DNA of 48,342 nt from Armatimonadota bacterium (GTDB lineage: Bacteria > Armatimonadota > Fimbriimonadia > Fimbriimonadales > ATM1). The notes below the pieces were generated by a model, which saw only the letters and a list, made by a program, of their open reading frames with translations, was not told the origin of the DNA and made no database searches. The translations under genes and the position numbers were made by a program. Numbering within the stretch: the stretch's first letter is position 1; each line of letters starts with the position of its first letter. This document shows, piece by piece, positions 8,778 through 17,330 of this stretch. The stretch lies in contig JADFGT010000008.1 in the NCBI GenBank assembly GCA_022567555.1, positions 1 through 48,342 of the forward strand. The letters run 5' to 3'.

Positions 8778-10197
8778 CGAACGGCAGTTGGACCGTGAGC
8801 GGTCGAACGAAGATGCCGGTCAGACGGCAGGCGTGAGACGCAGGGTTCGGAGGCTTGCTTTTGTCGGGTTGGCCGCCGTTGTTCTCGCCGCTGCGCTGTT
8901 CATCTTCTGGCCGAGATCCGAGTCGGATATCGCGCTGAACATTCCGGACCCGGAGATGCCGAATCCGAATGCCTATGATATCTACAAAGAGGCGGGTGAC
9001 CTCCTCAACGAAGAGCTCGAAAGGCGCATGACGGCGCGAGAGGCCGTTGACTTGTCGGCCGGCCAGCGACAGGGACCGCTATCGCTCGAAGAGGCATTTG
9101 CAGGAAAGAAGGGCTGGACCGGTGATCCCGTGTCTTCGGAGGAGAAAGCGGAACTGGTCAAGGCCCTAAAACCGGTTTTGCAACGCCTCCGTGAGGGAAT
9201 GCAATATGAATACAGGCAGACGCCGACCAGCTCGTTCATGCGCCTATTCCCGGAATTGGCCCAATTCCGGGAAATCGCCAGACTGCTTGTCGTCGAAGGC
9301 CGGCTGAAGGCGGAAAGTGGCGATTGGACCGGCGCCGTAGACAGTTACCTCGACGCGGTGGACTTCGGCTCGGACATCGCGAACGGAGGAGAGATTCTTG
9401 GATTGGCCGTCGGTACTGGCGCGCAGTATCGGGGCCGGTATGAGGTCTGGGACGCGATCCCGCACTTGTCGGCCGCAGAGGCGCGCCACGCGGCGCGGCG
9501 GGTCGAGGGAGTCATAGAAAGGCAGAAACCCTTCCATGAAACCCTGGTGGAAGAGAAGTGGGGGACTCTGGCCTCGTGGCTCGAACTCATGTCCAACCCG
9601 GATTGGCCACTTTCGATATACGACGACCTCTATCTTCCTTCGCCGGAAGAGGACTACGGGTTCTTCGGCAAGGTTCGACACCGTTACCGTATTCGGACGA
9701 CTTCCAAGCGCCGCGTGCTGGAGGGCTATGAGGAATACGCGGACGCGTGGATTCTTCGCGTGCAAGGCCCCTATCCTCCGGTGGGGCCCGGACCCGGCCT
9801 GCCGGACGACATCTTCAATGAATTCGTGCTAGATCTCCTCGAGGGTGCGGCATACACAAACTGGCTTCGTCACTTGCTTGCAAGTACGCAGGATTCGCTC
9901 CTCGCGTGCGCATTTGCCCTGCACGCGTACAAACTCGACCGGGGGGCTTATCCCGATTCCCTATCGAAACTCGCTCCGGAATACCTAAAGAGCGTCCCTT
10001 CGGATGCCTTCGCTAACGGCAAGTCCCTGATGTACATCCTCGCCTCCGACGGATACATTCTCTACAGCCTCGGCCCCGACGCCGACGATGACAAAGGCAG
10101 GAGTATCGAAGACATTGGGGAGCCGGAGTCCCGGATACGATTCCATGTTCGTCCCCAGAGCAAGGGCGACATCGTCGCCGGAATCAATAAGGATTAG
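8764..10197 (+). CDS. Membrane-anchored hypothetical protein
   Basis: A 477-residue protein with one N-terminal membrane segment (about 29-50, FVGLAAVVLAAALFIFW) after a basic stretch, and a large extracytoplasmic part. The C-terminal 110 residues (ALHAYKLDRGAYPDSLSKLAP, then ILYSLGPDADDDKG) look like the C-terminal module of type II secretion pseudopilin-related proteins from Planctomycetes/Armatimonadota-type genomes, where 'YP.sl..L.P.YL' and 'Y.lYSlGpd..DDgG' are common. The 8589 gene overlaps its start; its stop overlaps the stop of the convergent NADH dehydrogenase by 4 nt. Function unknown. Confidence 0.65.
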   Translation: MKTSDERQLDRERSNEDAGQTAGVRRRVRRLAFVGLAAVVLAAALFIFWPRSESDIALNIPDPEMPNPNAYDIYKEAGDLLNEELERRMTAREAVDLSAGQRQGPLSLEEAFAGKKGWTGDPVSSEEKAELVKALKPVLQRLREGMQYEYRQTPTSSFMRLFPELAQFREIARLLVVEGRLKAESGDWTGAVDSYLDAVDFGSDIANGGEILGLAVGTGAQYRGRYEVWDAIPHLSAAEARHAARRVEGVIERQKPFHETLVEEKWGTLASWLELMSNPDWPLSIYDDLYLPSPEEDYGFFGKVRHRYRIRTTSKRRVLEGYEEYADAWILRVQGPYPPVGPGPGLPDDIFNEFVLDLLEGAAYTNWLRHLLASTQDSLLACAFALHAYKLDRGAYPDSLSKLAPEYLKSVPSDAFANGKSLMYILASDGYILYSLGPDADDDKGRSIEDIGEPESRIRFHVRPQSKGDIVAGINKD

Positions 10198-11552
10198 CCT
10201 TCATAAGTGCCTTTCCGCCCAATCAGGCGCGCGCCACGGTTGCGCGTGAAGTAGTTCCAGGCCCACTGAACCAGGACCAATACTTTGTTAGAGAACCCGA
10301 TGAGGAAGCATACATGAACGAACGCCCAAACAAACCAGGCGATGAAGCCGGAGAATCGGAGGCGCCCGAAGTCTGCGACCGCGGCGTTGCGGCCGATGAC
10401 CGCCAGGTTTCCCTTGGCTCGATAGGCGAATCGTGCGAGCGTTCGTCCGCGCAGGCGCGACCTGATCAGGTTCGCAGCATATGCGCCCTGCTGCATCGCC
10501 ACCTGCGCAACGCCCGGAAGGGCCGTGGGACCTTGATGCGCAAAGTGTGCCAGGTCCCCGATTACCAGAATTTCAGCATGCCCTCGCACCGAGAGATCGG
10601 GCTCCACGATCACCCGACTTGCGTCGTCGAGTTGGGTGCCAGCCGTTCGTGACAGAATTCCCCCCCAATCCGAGGCACGCACTCCCGCCGCCCAGAGCAG
10701 CGTCGCCGCGCGGATCGTCTCGCGAGCGCCGTCAGATTCTACGGTGACTGTCTTCTCGGCGATCTCGGTAACCATCGTGGCCGTTCTCACGGTCACCCCG
10801 AGCCGCTCGAGATAGCGCCTGGCCTTGCGAGAGAGGTGGCTTGGATACGTGGGAAGTACCCGGTCTGTCCCTTCTATGAGCAAAATCTTCGCGTCGGACG
10901 GGTCAAACCTTCGAAAGTTGTGCCTGAGAGTCGAATGGGCGAGTTCCGCGAGGGCGCCGGCGAGTTCCACGCCCGTGGGACCTCCGCCAACAATCAGGAA
11001 GTTGAGCCAATCTCGGCGTTTGTCGTCATCCGGCTCGCGCTCGGCGCACTCGAAAGCGTTCAGCACTCGGCGTCTTATCTCGAGCGCGTCTTCTATAGTC
11101 TTCAGGCCGGGCGCCGACTGTTCCCATTCCGGATGTCCGAAGTAGTGGTGGCTCACGCCGGTCGCCACTATCAGAGTGTCATACGGGATTTCGCCGCAAT
11201 CGAGCACGACCGTTCGTTCATCCGGTTTCAAGTCCAGAGCGTCGGCCAGCAGCACCCGAATGTTCTTCGCTTTTTTCACGATGCCTCGCAGAGGCGACGC
11301 GATGTCTCCCGGCGACAGTCCTCCCGTCGCCACCTGGTAAAGCAGTGGCTGGAATAGGTGAAAGTTCCTCTTGTCAACGAGCGTGACCTCCACGGGGGAC
11401 CGGGCCAGCGCCTTGGCCGCATACAGACCGCCGAACCCGCCGCCGAGAATCAGTACTCGGTGTGGCGCTTCGCCGCTCTTGCTGCCTGACCCGTTACCTG
11501 TCCTTATGGTCGCCATGCCGTCATCGCCATTCTGCACGCTCGGCACATGCAT
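10194..11552 (-). CDS. ndh: Type II NADH:quinone oxidoreductase
   Basis: A 452-residue non-proton-pumping NADH dehydrogenase. The FAD-binding motif GGGFGGLYAAKAL is at about 37-49 and the NAD-binding Rossmann motif GGGPTGVELAGALAEL at about 187-202; between them is RNFHLFQPLLYQVATGGLSP, the conserved NDH-2 segment. The C-terminal region has a hydrophobic stretch (GFIAWFVWAFVHVCFLIGF) typical of the membrane-associated end. It transfers electrons from NADH to quinone at the inner face of the membrane. The ATG at 11552 gives a polar extension of about 25 residues; the ATG at 11516 is equally possible, and neither has a clear ribosome binding site. Divergent from the RmlC-like gene. Confidence 0.92.
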   Translation of the reverse strand: MHVPSVQNGDDGMATIRTGNGSGSKSGEAPHRVLILGGGFGGLYAAKALARSPVEVTLVDKRNFHLFQPLLYQVATGGLSPGDIASPLRGIVKKAKNIRVLLADALDLKPDERTVVLDCGEIPYDTLIVATGVSHHYFGHPEWEQSAPGLKTIEDALEIRRRVLNAFECAEREPDDDKRRDWLNFLIVGGGPTGVELAGALAELAHSTLRHNFRRFDPSDAKILLIEGTDRVLPTYPSHLSRKARRYLERLGVTVRTATMVTEIAEKTVTVESDGARETIRAATLLWAAGVRASDWGGILSRTAGTQLDDASRVIVEPDLSVRGHAEILVIGDLAHFAHQGPTALPGVAQVAMQQGAYAANLIRSRLRGRTLARFAYRAKGNLAVIGRNAAVADFGRLRFSGFIAWFVWAFVHVCFLIGFSNKVLVLVQWAWNYFTRNRGARLIGRKGTYEG

Positions 11553-11641
11553 TGTGCATTGACCGGGTTCTCAGAGCCTCTTAGGACCGACAGATCCCCG
11601 CGCGACGATGTCCGGCTGCGGGGCGCGCCTGAAGCATCGGC

Positions 11642-11647
11642 CATAAT
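11642..11647 (+). promoter_or_regulatory. -10 box CATAAT of a leaderless promoter
   Basis: CATAAT (overlapping TAATCT) lies 7 nt before the ATG at 11655, with no Shine-Dalgarno. Confidence 0.4.
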
Positions 11648-11654
11648 CTCCACC

Positions 11655-12125
11655 ATGCGCTGCGAAGGGGATCAGGAGCCGCTGCCCGGTGTCGTCGTGC
11701 GGCCGCTCAAGAGGCACAACGACGCACGGGGCTGGCTGATCGAGAACTACCGCGAGGATGAACTGCCGGATGGGTTTACTCCCGCGATGAGTTACATAAG
11801 CCTCACGCATCCGGGCGTGGCCCGAGGCCCGCACGAGCACAAAGAGCAGACCGACGGTTTCGTGTTCCTGTCCGGCAGGTTTCGGCTCTATCTCTGGGAA
11901 AACCGCCCCGGCGAGGAGCAAGAGCGCGCGCGACTGGAGGTGGGTGAAGAGAACCCGGTGTTCGTCACCGTGCCACCCGGCGTTGTGCACGCGTATAAGA
12001 ATATCGGTGACGAGGACGCGTTTGTGTTCAACTTCCCGGACCGCCTTTACGGTGGATGGGGCCGCGAGGAAGAGGTGGACGAGATACGGCATGAAGACGA
12101 TGAGAAGTCCAGATTCCGGTTGTGA
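11655..12125 (+). CDS. RmlC-like dTDP-4-dehydrorhamnose 3,5-epimerase family protein
   Basis: A 156-residue single-domain cupin. It has the RmlC pattern: 'LPGVVVRPLKRHNDARGWLI' at the start, the histidine-rich ARGPHEHKEQTDGFVFLSG strand, and the PPGVVHAYKNIG turn. Compared with RmlC (about 180 residues) it is shorter and has GPHEH instead of the usual RGLHyQ, so it may be an epimerase variant or a related sugar-nucleotide enzyme. It lies upstream of an RmlB dehydratase on the same strand, supporting a role in deoxysugar synthesis. The frame is open to 11547, but the start at 11655 fits the domain and the -10 box. Ends at 12125, 120 nt before rmlB. Confidence 0.72.
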   Translation: MRCEGDQEPLPGVVVRPLKRHNDARGWLIENYREDELPDGFTPAMSYISLTHPGVARGPHEHKEQTDGFVFLSGRFRLYLWENRPGEEQERARLEVGEENPVFVTVPPGVVHAYKNIGDEDAFVFNFPDRLYGGWGREEEVDEIRHEDDEKSRFRL

Positions 12126-12156
12126 CCGGTTCGATGGGTTTCAGTTACGGTATTTC

Positions 12157-12189
12157 CACTCCGTCAACACGCGGCGTGTTGACGGAGTG
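12157..12189. repeat. Perfect 16-bp inverted repeat, palindromic element
   Basis: CACTCCGTCAACACGC is followed, after one base, by its exact reverse complement. The element sits between the RmlC-like gene and rmlB. A half copy follows at 12214-12234, and a diverged relative lies upstream of leuB at 21673-21709. Confidence 0.8.
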
Positions 12190-12213
12190 ATAAACCGCAT
12201 CCATTGCCTGGAA

Positions 12214-12234
12214 ACGCGGCGTGTTGACGGAGTG
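12214..12234. repeat. Direct half copy of the palindromic element
   Basis: A 21-nt exact repeat of the right arm at 12169-12189 (ACGCGGCGTGTTGACGGAGTG with its flank). It ends 11 nt before the rmlB start codon. Confidence 0.8.
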
Positions 12235-12245
12235 AAGGCGTCCTT

Positions 12246-13274
12246 ATGAACATATTAGTTACAGGCGGCGCGGGATTCATCGGCAGCAACTACTGCCGGC
12301 TCGTCCTCAATCGTCGTCCCGGCGACTGCGTCGTGGTGTTCGATGCGCTTACTTATGCCGGGAACCTCTCCACCATCGAAGACCTTGAGAGAAACGAACG
12401 GTTTCGTTTTCGTGAGGGACGAATCGAAGACCCCGGCGCCGTGAGGCGCGTTCTGAAGGAACACCGGATTGAAGCGATCGTGAACTTCGCCGCCGAGACC
12501 CACAACGACCGAAGCCTGCTTGCGGCCGGCGATTTCCTCAGAACGAACGTCATCGGCGTGCACGTGTTGCTGGACTGTGCCCGGGAGGCTGGAGTGAATC
12601 GTTTTGTGCAAGTTTCGACCGATGAGGTGTACGGTTCCATCGAAGAAGGAGAGTTCACGGAGGAGTCTCCGCTTCAGCCAAACACGCCTTATTCTGCGAG
12701 CAAGGCCGCCGGCGACCTTCAGTGTCGGGCGCATTTCGTGGCTTATGGCGTACCGGTCATCGTCACGCGGGGGGGGAACACGTACGGGGCTTTTCAATAC
12801 CCGGAAAAACTGATCTCTTTCTTTACGACGCGCCTGATGGACGGCAAGAAGGTGCCCGTCTACGGCGAGGGCAACCAGGTGCGAGAGTGGATCCATGTTG
12901 AGGACCATTGCTCGGGCATTGACGTTGTGCTGCGCAATGGGCGGCCGGGCGAGATCTACAACATCGGCGACAGAAACGAGCGGCGCAACATGGAGATCGT
13001 TGACGTTCTGCTTGATGAACTGGACAAGCCGAGAGAACTGGTGAAGCATATTCCCGATCCGCGAAAGGGCGCTCACGACAAGCGATACAGCATGAACGCC
13101 GACAAGATTCGGGCGCTGGGCTGGGAGCCGGCGGTGCCGTTCGATGAAGGACTGAGGGCGACGATCAGGTGGTATGAGGAGAACGAACAGTGGTGGCGGG
13201 CGATATGCGCAGAGCCGGAGTATCAGGCGTTTGCACAGGCGTTTTACGGGCCTGGATTGGGCGATGACCTGTGA
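12246..13274 (+). CDS. rmlB: dTDP-glucose 4,6-dehydratase
   Basis: A 342-residue extended short-chain dehydrogenase that converts dTDP-glucose to dTDP-4-keto-6-deoxyglucose. The NAD-binding GGAGFIGSNYCRL is at the N-terminus, the family-specific Asp-Glu pair is in VSTDEVYGSI, and the catalytic YSASK motif follows. The segment YPEKLISFFTTRLMDGKKVPVYGEG and the ending RKGAHDKRYSMNADKIRALGW are RmlB hallmarks (RPGHDrRYaiD in the usual form; here GAHDKRYSMN). It is paired with the RmlC-like gene upstream. The palindromic repeat in front of it may influence expression. Confidence 0.9.
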   Translation: MNILVTGGAGFIGSNYCRLVLNRRPGDCVVVFDALTYAGNLSTIEDLERNERFRFREGRIEDPGAVRRVLKEHRIEAIVNFAAETHNDRSLLAAGDFLRTNVIGVHVLLDCAREAGVNRFVQVSTDEVYGSIEEGEFTEESPLQPNTPYSASKAAGDLQCRAHFVAYGVPVIVTRGGNTYGAFQYPEKLISFFTTRLMDGKKVPVYGEGNQVREWIHVEDHCSGIDVVLRNGRPGEIYNIGDRNERRNMEIVDVLLDELDKPRELVKHIPDPRKGAHDKRYSMNADKIRALGWEPAVPFDEGLRATIRWYEENEQWWRAICAEPEYQAFAQAFYGPGLGDDL

Positions 13275-13378
13275 GGGGCGACAGCCGATAGACGATAGGC
13301 GAAGGCCTGCGGGCCAATGGGACTCAGAGGCGCAATCGGAGTATTGAGAACTGTGTAAGGACCACTGCCAACAGAACC

Positions 13379-13455
13379 TGGTACCCCCGACCGGATTCGA
13401 ACCGGCGATCTTCGGCGTGAGAGGCCGATGTCCTTGGCCGCTAGACGACGGGGGC
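13379..13455 (-). tRNA. tRNA-Glu (anticodon CTC), CCA encoded
   Basis: On the minus strand the acceptor GCCCCCG pairs with CGGGGGT (G1-U72 wobble), followed by A73 and CCA in the genome. The D-arm (GTCTAGCGGCCAAGGACA), the anticodon loop CTCTCAC with anticodon CTC, and the T-arm GTTCGAATC are all canonical. It reads GAG codons. Confidence 0.95.
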
Positions 13456-13470
13456 ACAAATCGCTCGTGG

Positions 13471-13476
13471 ATTATA
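13471..13476 (-). promoter_or_regulatory. -10 box TATAAT of tRNA-Glu
   Basis: A perfect TATAAT on the minus strand, preceded by G, lies 15 nt upstream of the tRNA 5' end. No clear -35 hexamer is visible at 17 +/- 1 nt. Confidence 0.5.
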
Positions 13477-13643
13477 CTTCAAGGTCGTAGGGCATCGGCC
13501 GCTTTTGCCGTCTCGCGCCGCAGCCGTGCGCTAAGTGGCGGGCACGGCGAACGTATGGCCGTCCGTCCGATATCCCAGTGCGCTCGGTGAACCGCCAACC
13601 GACGACCCGCATCAGGTTCCGCAACTACGGGCGCCCAGGTGCC

Positions 13644-14513
13644 TCAGAGAACCTCGAACAGTTCTTCCGCGGCCTCGACCTTCGCCTGTATGTCCTCGTT
13701 CAGTTGCCTCTCGTCCTCATCCGAGATGTCCAACCAGGCAGCGACGTGCTCGTCGAGTGCGACCTGCGGAGTGGGCACAGCGGGGAAGCCCGCCCTTTTC
13801 GTGTAATGGTTTGCGGCGTGCACTATTGCGAGGGCCGCGTCCGGAAGTTCGCTGTACGGCCCGTGGTGGTTGGCCACTACAAAGGTGAGCGGTTCCGGAA
13901 ACTTCCAGGCTGACGTGATGTATTCACCGACTTCGGCGTGGTTGATCCCAAGGACTCGGTCTTCGGCCTTCAGGAGCGGCATCTGCTCTTTGACAGCGAC
14001 TTGAAGCGTCTCGCGATAGGCCTCGCTGAAACTGCTAAGGAGGAATAGTTTGCCCAAGTCATGCAGTAGGGCGCCCACGTGCGCCAAGTCGCGGTCGGTA
14101 TGCTCGACATTCTGACGCTTCGAGAGGAGCAGTGCGGCTGCCGCGGCGCCGAAGGAGTGGCGCCAGAAGGCGTATTGGATCTTGGCCAGGCCGGGAACGC
14201 GTGCCTTCACCAAGCTCATAGCGGCCATGCTCAACACCAGGTTTCGAACCTGTTGGAAACCGAGGATGACAATGGCGTGGGAGGTGGTCGCAACCTTTGC
14301 TGAGAGACCGTAATAGGCGCTGTTGACGACTCGCAACACCTTGCTGGAAATCGCCTGGTCCGACGAAATGAGGCGATCCAGGTCGGATGCCGTCGTGTCG
14401 GGCTGCTCGCTGGCCTCCAGGATTGTGGCTACAACTGTCGGCATCGCCGGCAGGTCTTGCAGTGATCTCTCGATGTATCGGCGCAATGCGCCACGGTCAA
14501 ATGCCAAGGCCAT
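13644..14513 (-). CDS. HDOD-domain signalling protein
   Basis: A 289-residue protein consisting mainly of one HDOD domain, a metal-free relative of HD phosphohydrolases used in signalling. Family pattern: LQDLPAMPTVVATILE, LISSDQAISSKVLRVVNSAYYGL, IVILGFQQVRNLVLSMA, the HVGALLHDLGKL segment, INHAEVGEYITSAWKFPEPL and VVANHHGPY. The C-terminus is an acidic helical tail. Unusually for an HDOD domain, the HDLGK and NHxEVG motifs that bind metal in true HD-GYP-type enzymes look largely intact. The start at 14513 has GGAG 8 nt upstream; the frame is open to 14603. Confidence 0.85.
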   Translation of the reverse strand: MALAFDRGALRRYIERSLQDLPAMPTVVATILEASEQPDTTASDLDRLISSDQAISSKVLRVVNSAYYGLSAKVATTSHAIVILGFQQVRNLVLSMAAMSLVKARVPGLAKIQYAFWRHSFGAAAAALLLSKRQNVEHTDRDLAHVGALLHDLGKLFLLSSFSEAYRETLQVAVKEQMPLLKAEDRVLGINHAEVGEYITSAWKFPEPLTFVVANHHGPYSELPDAALAIVHAANHYTKRAGFPAVPTPQVALDEHVAAWLDISDEDERQLNEDIQAKVEAAEELFEVL

Positions 14514-14661
14514 TCTGAGCTCCAGTTTGATCCCCGCGGGCGGCGCAAGAATCGTCAAATCTGCGTAGTTGCGCGAGGTCATCGCCGGCCGGTCGCCGCG
14601 CACTAAAAATATCTTCGGCGGCCTGCGCCTTTTTCGTTAGACGAGCGGAGGTCGCTTCGGC

Positions 14662-14667
14662 TATTAT
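14662..14667 (+). promoter_or_regulatory. -10 box TATTAT of a leaderless promoter
   Basis: TATTAT lies 7 nt before the GTG start of the epimerase, with no Shine-Dalgarno. Confidence 0.5.
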
Positions 14668-14674
14668 TCATGGG

Positions 14675-15712
14675 GTGGAGATCCGCTTGACCCGGCTCAC
14701 AATTCGCCGCCGCCGCGCCCTGCGCATCAGCCGCGGCGTCTCCGGCACGACCGAGAACCTGTTCGTGGAGGTGCGTGCCGGCGGAATCGCCGGCATCGGT
14801 GAGGCCGCCCCTGTGGGGTACCGCGACCCGCAGGACGCTGAATCGGCGGAGAGGGAAATCGGCGCGGCGGCCCCCTCGCTTGCCTCTCTTCAGCCCTGCC
14901 AGATGAGCGCAGTCGAGGCGCTGCTGAAGGAGGGTGGCGTGCGCTCGGCAGCCCGGGCGGCCATAAACATCGCCTGCTACGACTGGTTAGGGAAAAGGGC
15001 CGGTCTGCCGGTGTACAGGCTGCTTGGCCTGGAGCCGAAGGCGCCGCCGACCAGCGTGACAGTCGGCATCAACACTCCGGAGGTCGTGGCGGAGGAAACC
15101 GCGCGTATTCTGGCTGAAACCGGCGGGCGCGTCCTCAAAGTGAAGCTGGGTGGCGAAGGGGGCATCGAAGCCGACAAGGAGCGGTTCCTTGCGGCCAGAG
15201 GCGCCGTTCCGGATGGGGCAGCCCTGCGCGTGGACGCAAACGGAGCGTGGGGCGTATCCGACGCTGTGCTCATGATCGCTTGGCTTGCTGAACAGGGCTG
15301 CGAATACGTTGAGCAGCCTATATCGCATGAAGCGGACGACGAACTGCCGCACATATACGAAAAGCGAAGACTGCCGATTCTGTTGGATGAGAGCGTATGG
15401 ACAGCGCACGACGCCGCTCGCTTGGGCCGATTGTGTGACGGCGTAAACGTGAAATTGATGAAATGCGGAGGAATCAGCGAGGCGCTAAGGATCGTTCATA
15501 CGGTCAAGGCAATGGGTCTCAAGACGATGATCGGGTGCTTCGGCGAATCGTCGCTGGCGATCTCGGCCGGCGCCGCCATCAGCGCACTATTCGATTACGT
15601 GGACCTGGACAGTCACCTAAACCTTGACCCCGACCCGGCCGAGGGCGCGGAAATGGTGGACGGCGGCCCGCGGCCGCGCGACTTGCCGGGAATAGGGGTC
15701 CGGATGCGATGA
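14675..15712 (+). CDS. Dipeptide epimerase / muconate-lactonizing subgroup of the enolase superfamily
   Basis: A 345-residue TIM-barrel enzyme with an enolase-like N-terminal capping domain. Catalytic residues in order: the KxK pair in RVLKVKLGG, metal ligands Asp in LRVDANGAW, Glu in YVEQPI and Asp in ILLDESV, and the opposing lysine in GVNVKLMKCGG. This lysine arrangement (KxK plus K) is that of L-Ala-D/L-Glu epimerases and relatives. The stop overlaps the start of a DUF1611 protein (ATGA). Pairs of a DUF1611 enzyme and a dipeptide-epimerase homologue (DgcN-DgcA) have been linked to D-glutamate metabolism, so the substrate may be an N-acylated glutamate or a muropeptide. That is inference. 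Confidence 0.88.
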   Translation: MEIRLTRLTIRRRRALRISRGVSGTTENLFVEVRAGGIAGIGEAAPVGYRDPQDAESAEREIGAAAPSLASLQPCQMSAVEALLKEGGVRSAARAAINIACYDWLGKRAGLPVYRLLGLEPKAPPTSVTVGINTPEVVAEETARILAETGGRVLKVKLGGEGGIEADKERFLAARGAVPDGAALRVDANGAWGVSDAVLMIAWLAEQGCEYVEQPISHEADDELPHIYEKRRLPILLDESVWTAHDAARLGRLCDGVNVKLMKCGGISEALRIVHTVKAMGLKTMIGCFGESSLAISAGAAISALFDYVDLDSHLNLDPDPAEGAEMVDGGPRPRDLPGIGVRMR

Positions 15713-16782
15713 GCGAAAGACGCATGGACCCGGACGCCCGGATCGCGCTGCTGGTGCACGGCCACCTCGTCGAACTGGCCGGCAAGATGGCGTCCGGCAT
15801 GCTTCGCTACGCAGATGAGAAAGTGTGCGCCGTCATTGACCGCGACCACGCGGGCCGGGCCGTTATGGACGTTATGCCGATTCGTTCGGACACACCGGTC
15901 GTCGCCTCCGTTCGAAAGGCGGCCGCATTGGGGGCGGACACGCTGCTTGTTGGCGTTGCACCGCCGGGCGGCAGGCTGCCGGACGGTTGGCGGAATGAGA
16001 TATTGGAGGCGCTCGACGCCGGCATGTCGTTGGTGAATCCGCTTCATGACCGTTGGGAGGCGGACGAAGAACTGAGGGCACGGCTGAAGCCGGGACGCTA
16101 CATCTGGGACGTGCGGGCCGAGCCCCCCAACCTCCAGCTCGCGACGGGCGAAGCGGAACGTCTGTCCGTTCCGCGCGTCCTCACGGTGGGGACGGACATG
16201 GGCTCGGGGAAAATGACTGCGGCGCTCGAGTTGGTGCGAGCAGCGGAGCGGCAGGGTCGCCGCGTCGGCTTCGTGGCAACGGGACAGGTCGGAATCTGCA
16301 TATCCGGTTGGGGCGTGGCGATTGACGCGGTGCGTGTTGATTTTGCGGCCGGCGCGGTTGAGGCGGCGGTGGTGCGTGCGGCGCAGGACGCCGATCTCGT
16401 CTTGATAGAGGGCCAGGGGGGGCTTCCGCACCCCGCCGCAACAGCGAATCTCGCGCTCCTTCGCGGCGCAATGCCGACCCACCTTTTGATGGTGCACCGG
16501 GCCGGACAGACGGCGATCCGCACCCAGCCGTGGGCGAGGGTGCCGCCGTTGAAGCCGCTCATCAGGCTGTACGAGGACTTGGCCGAATGCTGCGGCTGCT
16601 TCCGCCGGCCACAGACCATCGGCGTTGCGTTGAACACGAGCAATCTCTCCGACGAAGATGCCGGTGAAGCTGTGAGGTCGGTTGAGAGCGAGACGGGTCT
16701 ACCGGTGACCGACCCGGTGCGGTTCGGGTGCGGGCCGCTCGTCGCGGCGCTTGAAGCGGACCTGTCAGCGCGCGCTAAGTGA
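15709..16782 (+). CDS. DUF1611 (DgcN-like) P-loop protein
   Basis: A 357-residue DUF1611 protein. The N-terminal domain (about 1-140) is Rossmann-like with VVASVRKAAALGADTLLVGVAPPGG; the C-terminal P-loop domain begins at VPRVLTVGTDMGSGKMTAALEL, followed by RVGFVATGQVGICISGWG and VLIEGQGGLPHP. This is the pattern of DUF1611 proteins, some of which are described as D-glutamate N-acetyltransferases (DgcN). It overlaps the epimerase by ATGA, so the two are translationally coupled and probably work on consecutive steps. Its end overlaps the convergent small membrane protein by 18 nt. Confidence 0.85.
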   Translation: MSERRMDPDARIALLVHGHLVELAGKMASGMLRYADEKVCAVIDRDHAGRAVMDVMPIRSDTPVVASVRKAAALGADTLLVGVAPPGGRLPDGWRNEILEALDAGMSLVNPLHDRWEADEELRARLKPGRYIWDVRAEPPNLQLATGEAERLSVPRVLTVGTDMGSGKMTAALELVRAAERQGRRVGFVATGQVGICISGWGVAIDAVRVDFAAGAVEAAVVRAAQDADLVLIEGQGGLPHPAATANLALLRGAMPTHLLMVHRAGQTAIRTQPWARVPPLKPLIRLYEDLAECCGCFRRPQTIGVALNTSNLSDEDAGEAVRSVESETGLPVTDPVRFGCGPLVAALEADLSARAK

Positions 16783-17040
16783 CCGCAGAATCCGGCCTAA
16801 GATCACACCCACGATTGCGGCCACGGCCATGCCGCCATATAGTGCGGCCATCCGGCCGAATCCCAAGAAGCGGTCGAAGCCCAGGTAAGCAATGGACACG
16901 ACGGCTGCCGCGGCGCCGATCCACGCCGCGCTGCGGGCGGCCAGCGAGCGGCCGGCGAGCGCGAAGACCGCGGCGGCGAAGAACGGGAGAAGGGTCACGG
17001 CGGCCGCCAGCGCGAGTGCGCGGGGATCGGGCGGGTTCAT
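16765..17040 (-). CDS. Small integral membrane protein
   Basis: A 91-residue protein with three hydrophobic segments (about 8-30, 36-55 and 62-82), then a short basic end (ILRSLSAR). The ATG at 17040 immediately precedes the first segment; the frame is open to 17307, but that extension is Pro/Arg-rich noise. Its 3' end overlaps the DUF1611 gene on the other strand. No family recognised. Confidence 0.55.
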   Translation of the reverse strand: MNPPDPRALALAAAVTLLPFFAAAVFALAGRSLAARSAAWIGAAAAVVSIAYLGFDRFLGFGRMAALYGGMAVAAIVGVILGRILRSLSAR

Positions 17041-17136
17041 CTGCCGGAGCGTACCGCCTCGCCCAGCTCGCCTGCCGCGTTGTGCACAGGCTTCAGCAAG
17101 GTCGGCGGGTACGACACTCCTGTCACGCGTCGCACC

Positions 17137-17156
17137 GCCCGACAAGAGTGTCGGGC
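17137..17156. terminator. 8-bp hairpin upstream of fliD
   Basis: GCCCGACA-AGAG-TGTCGGGC is a perfect stem with a tetraloop but no T-tract. A related half (ACACTCCTGTC) lies just upstream. It may be a factor-independent pause or a dispersed hairpin repeat. Nothing else is evident in the 290 nt before fliD. Confidence 0.4.
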
Positions 17157-17330
17157 CTACCTGAGGTTCATCATTGCCCCGGGGCGGAGGGTGCGGCGAG
17201 GTTCGGTCCGGATGTCCGGCTGTACGGGGACCGGGCAGAACCGCCGATAATCTCATATTGGCGGGACCAGGCAATTCGGTGTGGCGATTCCCGGCGCCCG
17301 CGGGCAATATAGCGATTGGAGTAGGGCATC

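Noticed and set aside
17041-17307. N-terminal extension of the small membrane protein
   Set aside because: Pro/Arg/Gly-rich translation through a hairpin region; the membrane segments begin at the ATG at 17040.
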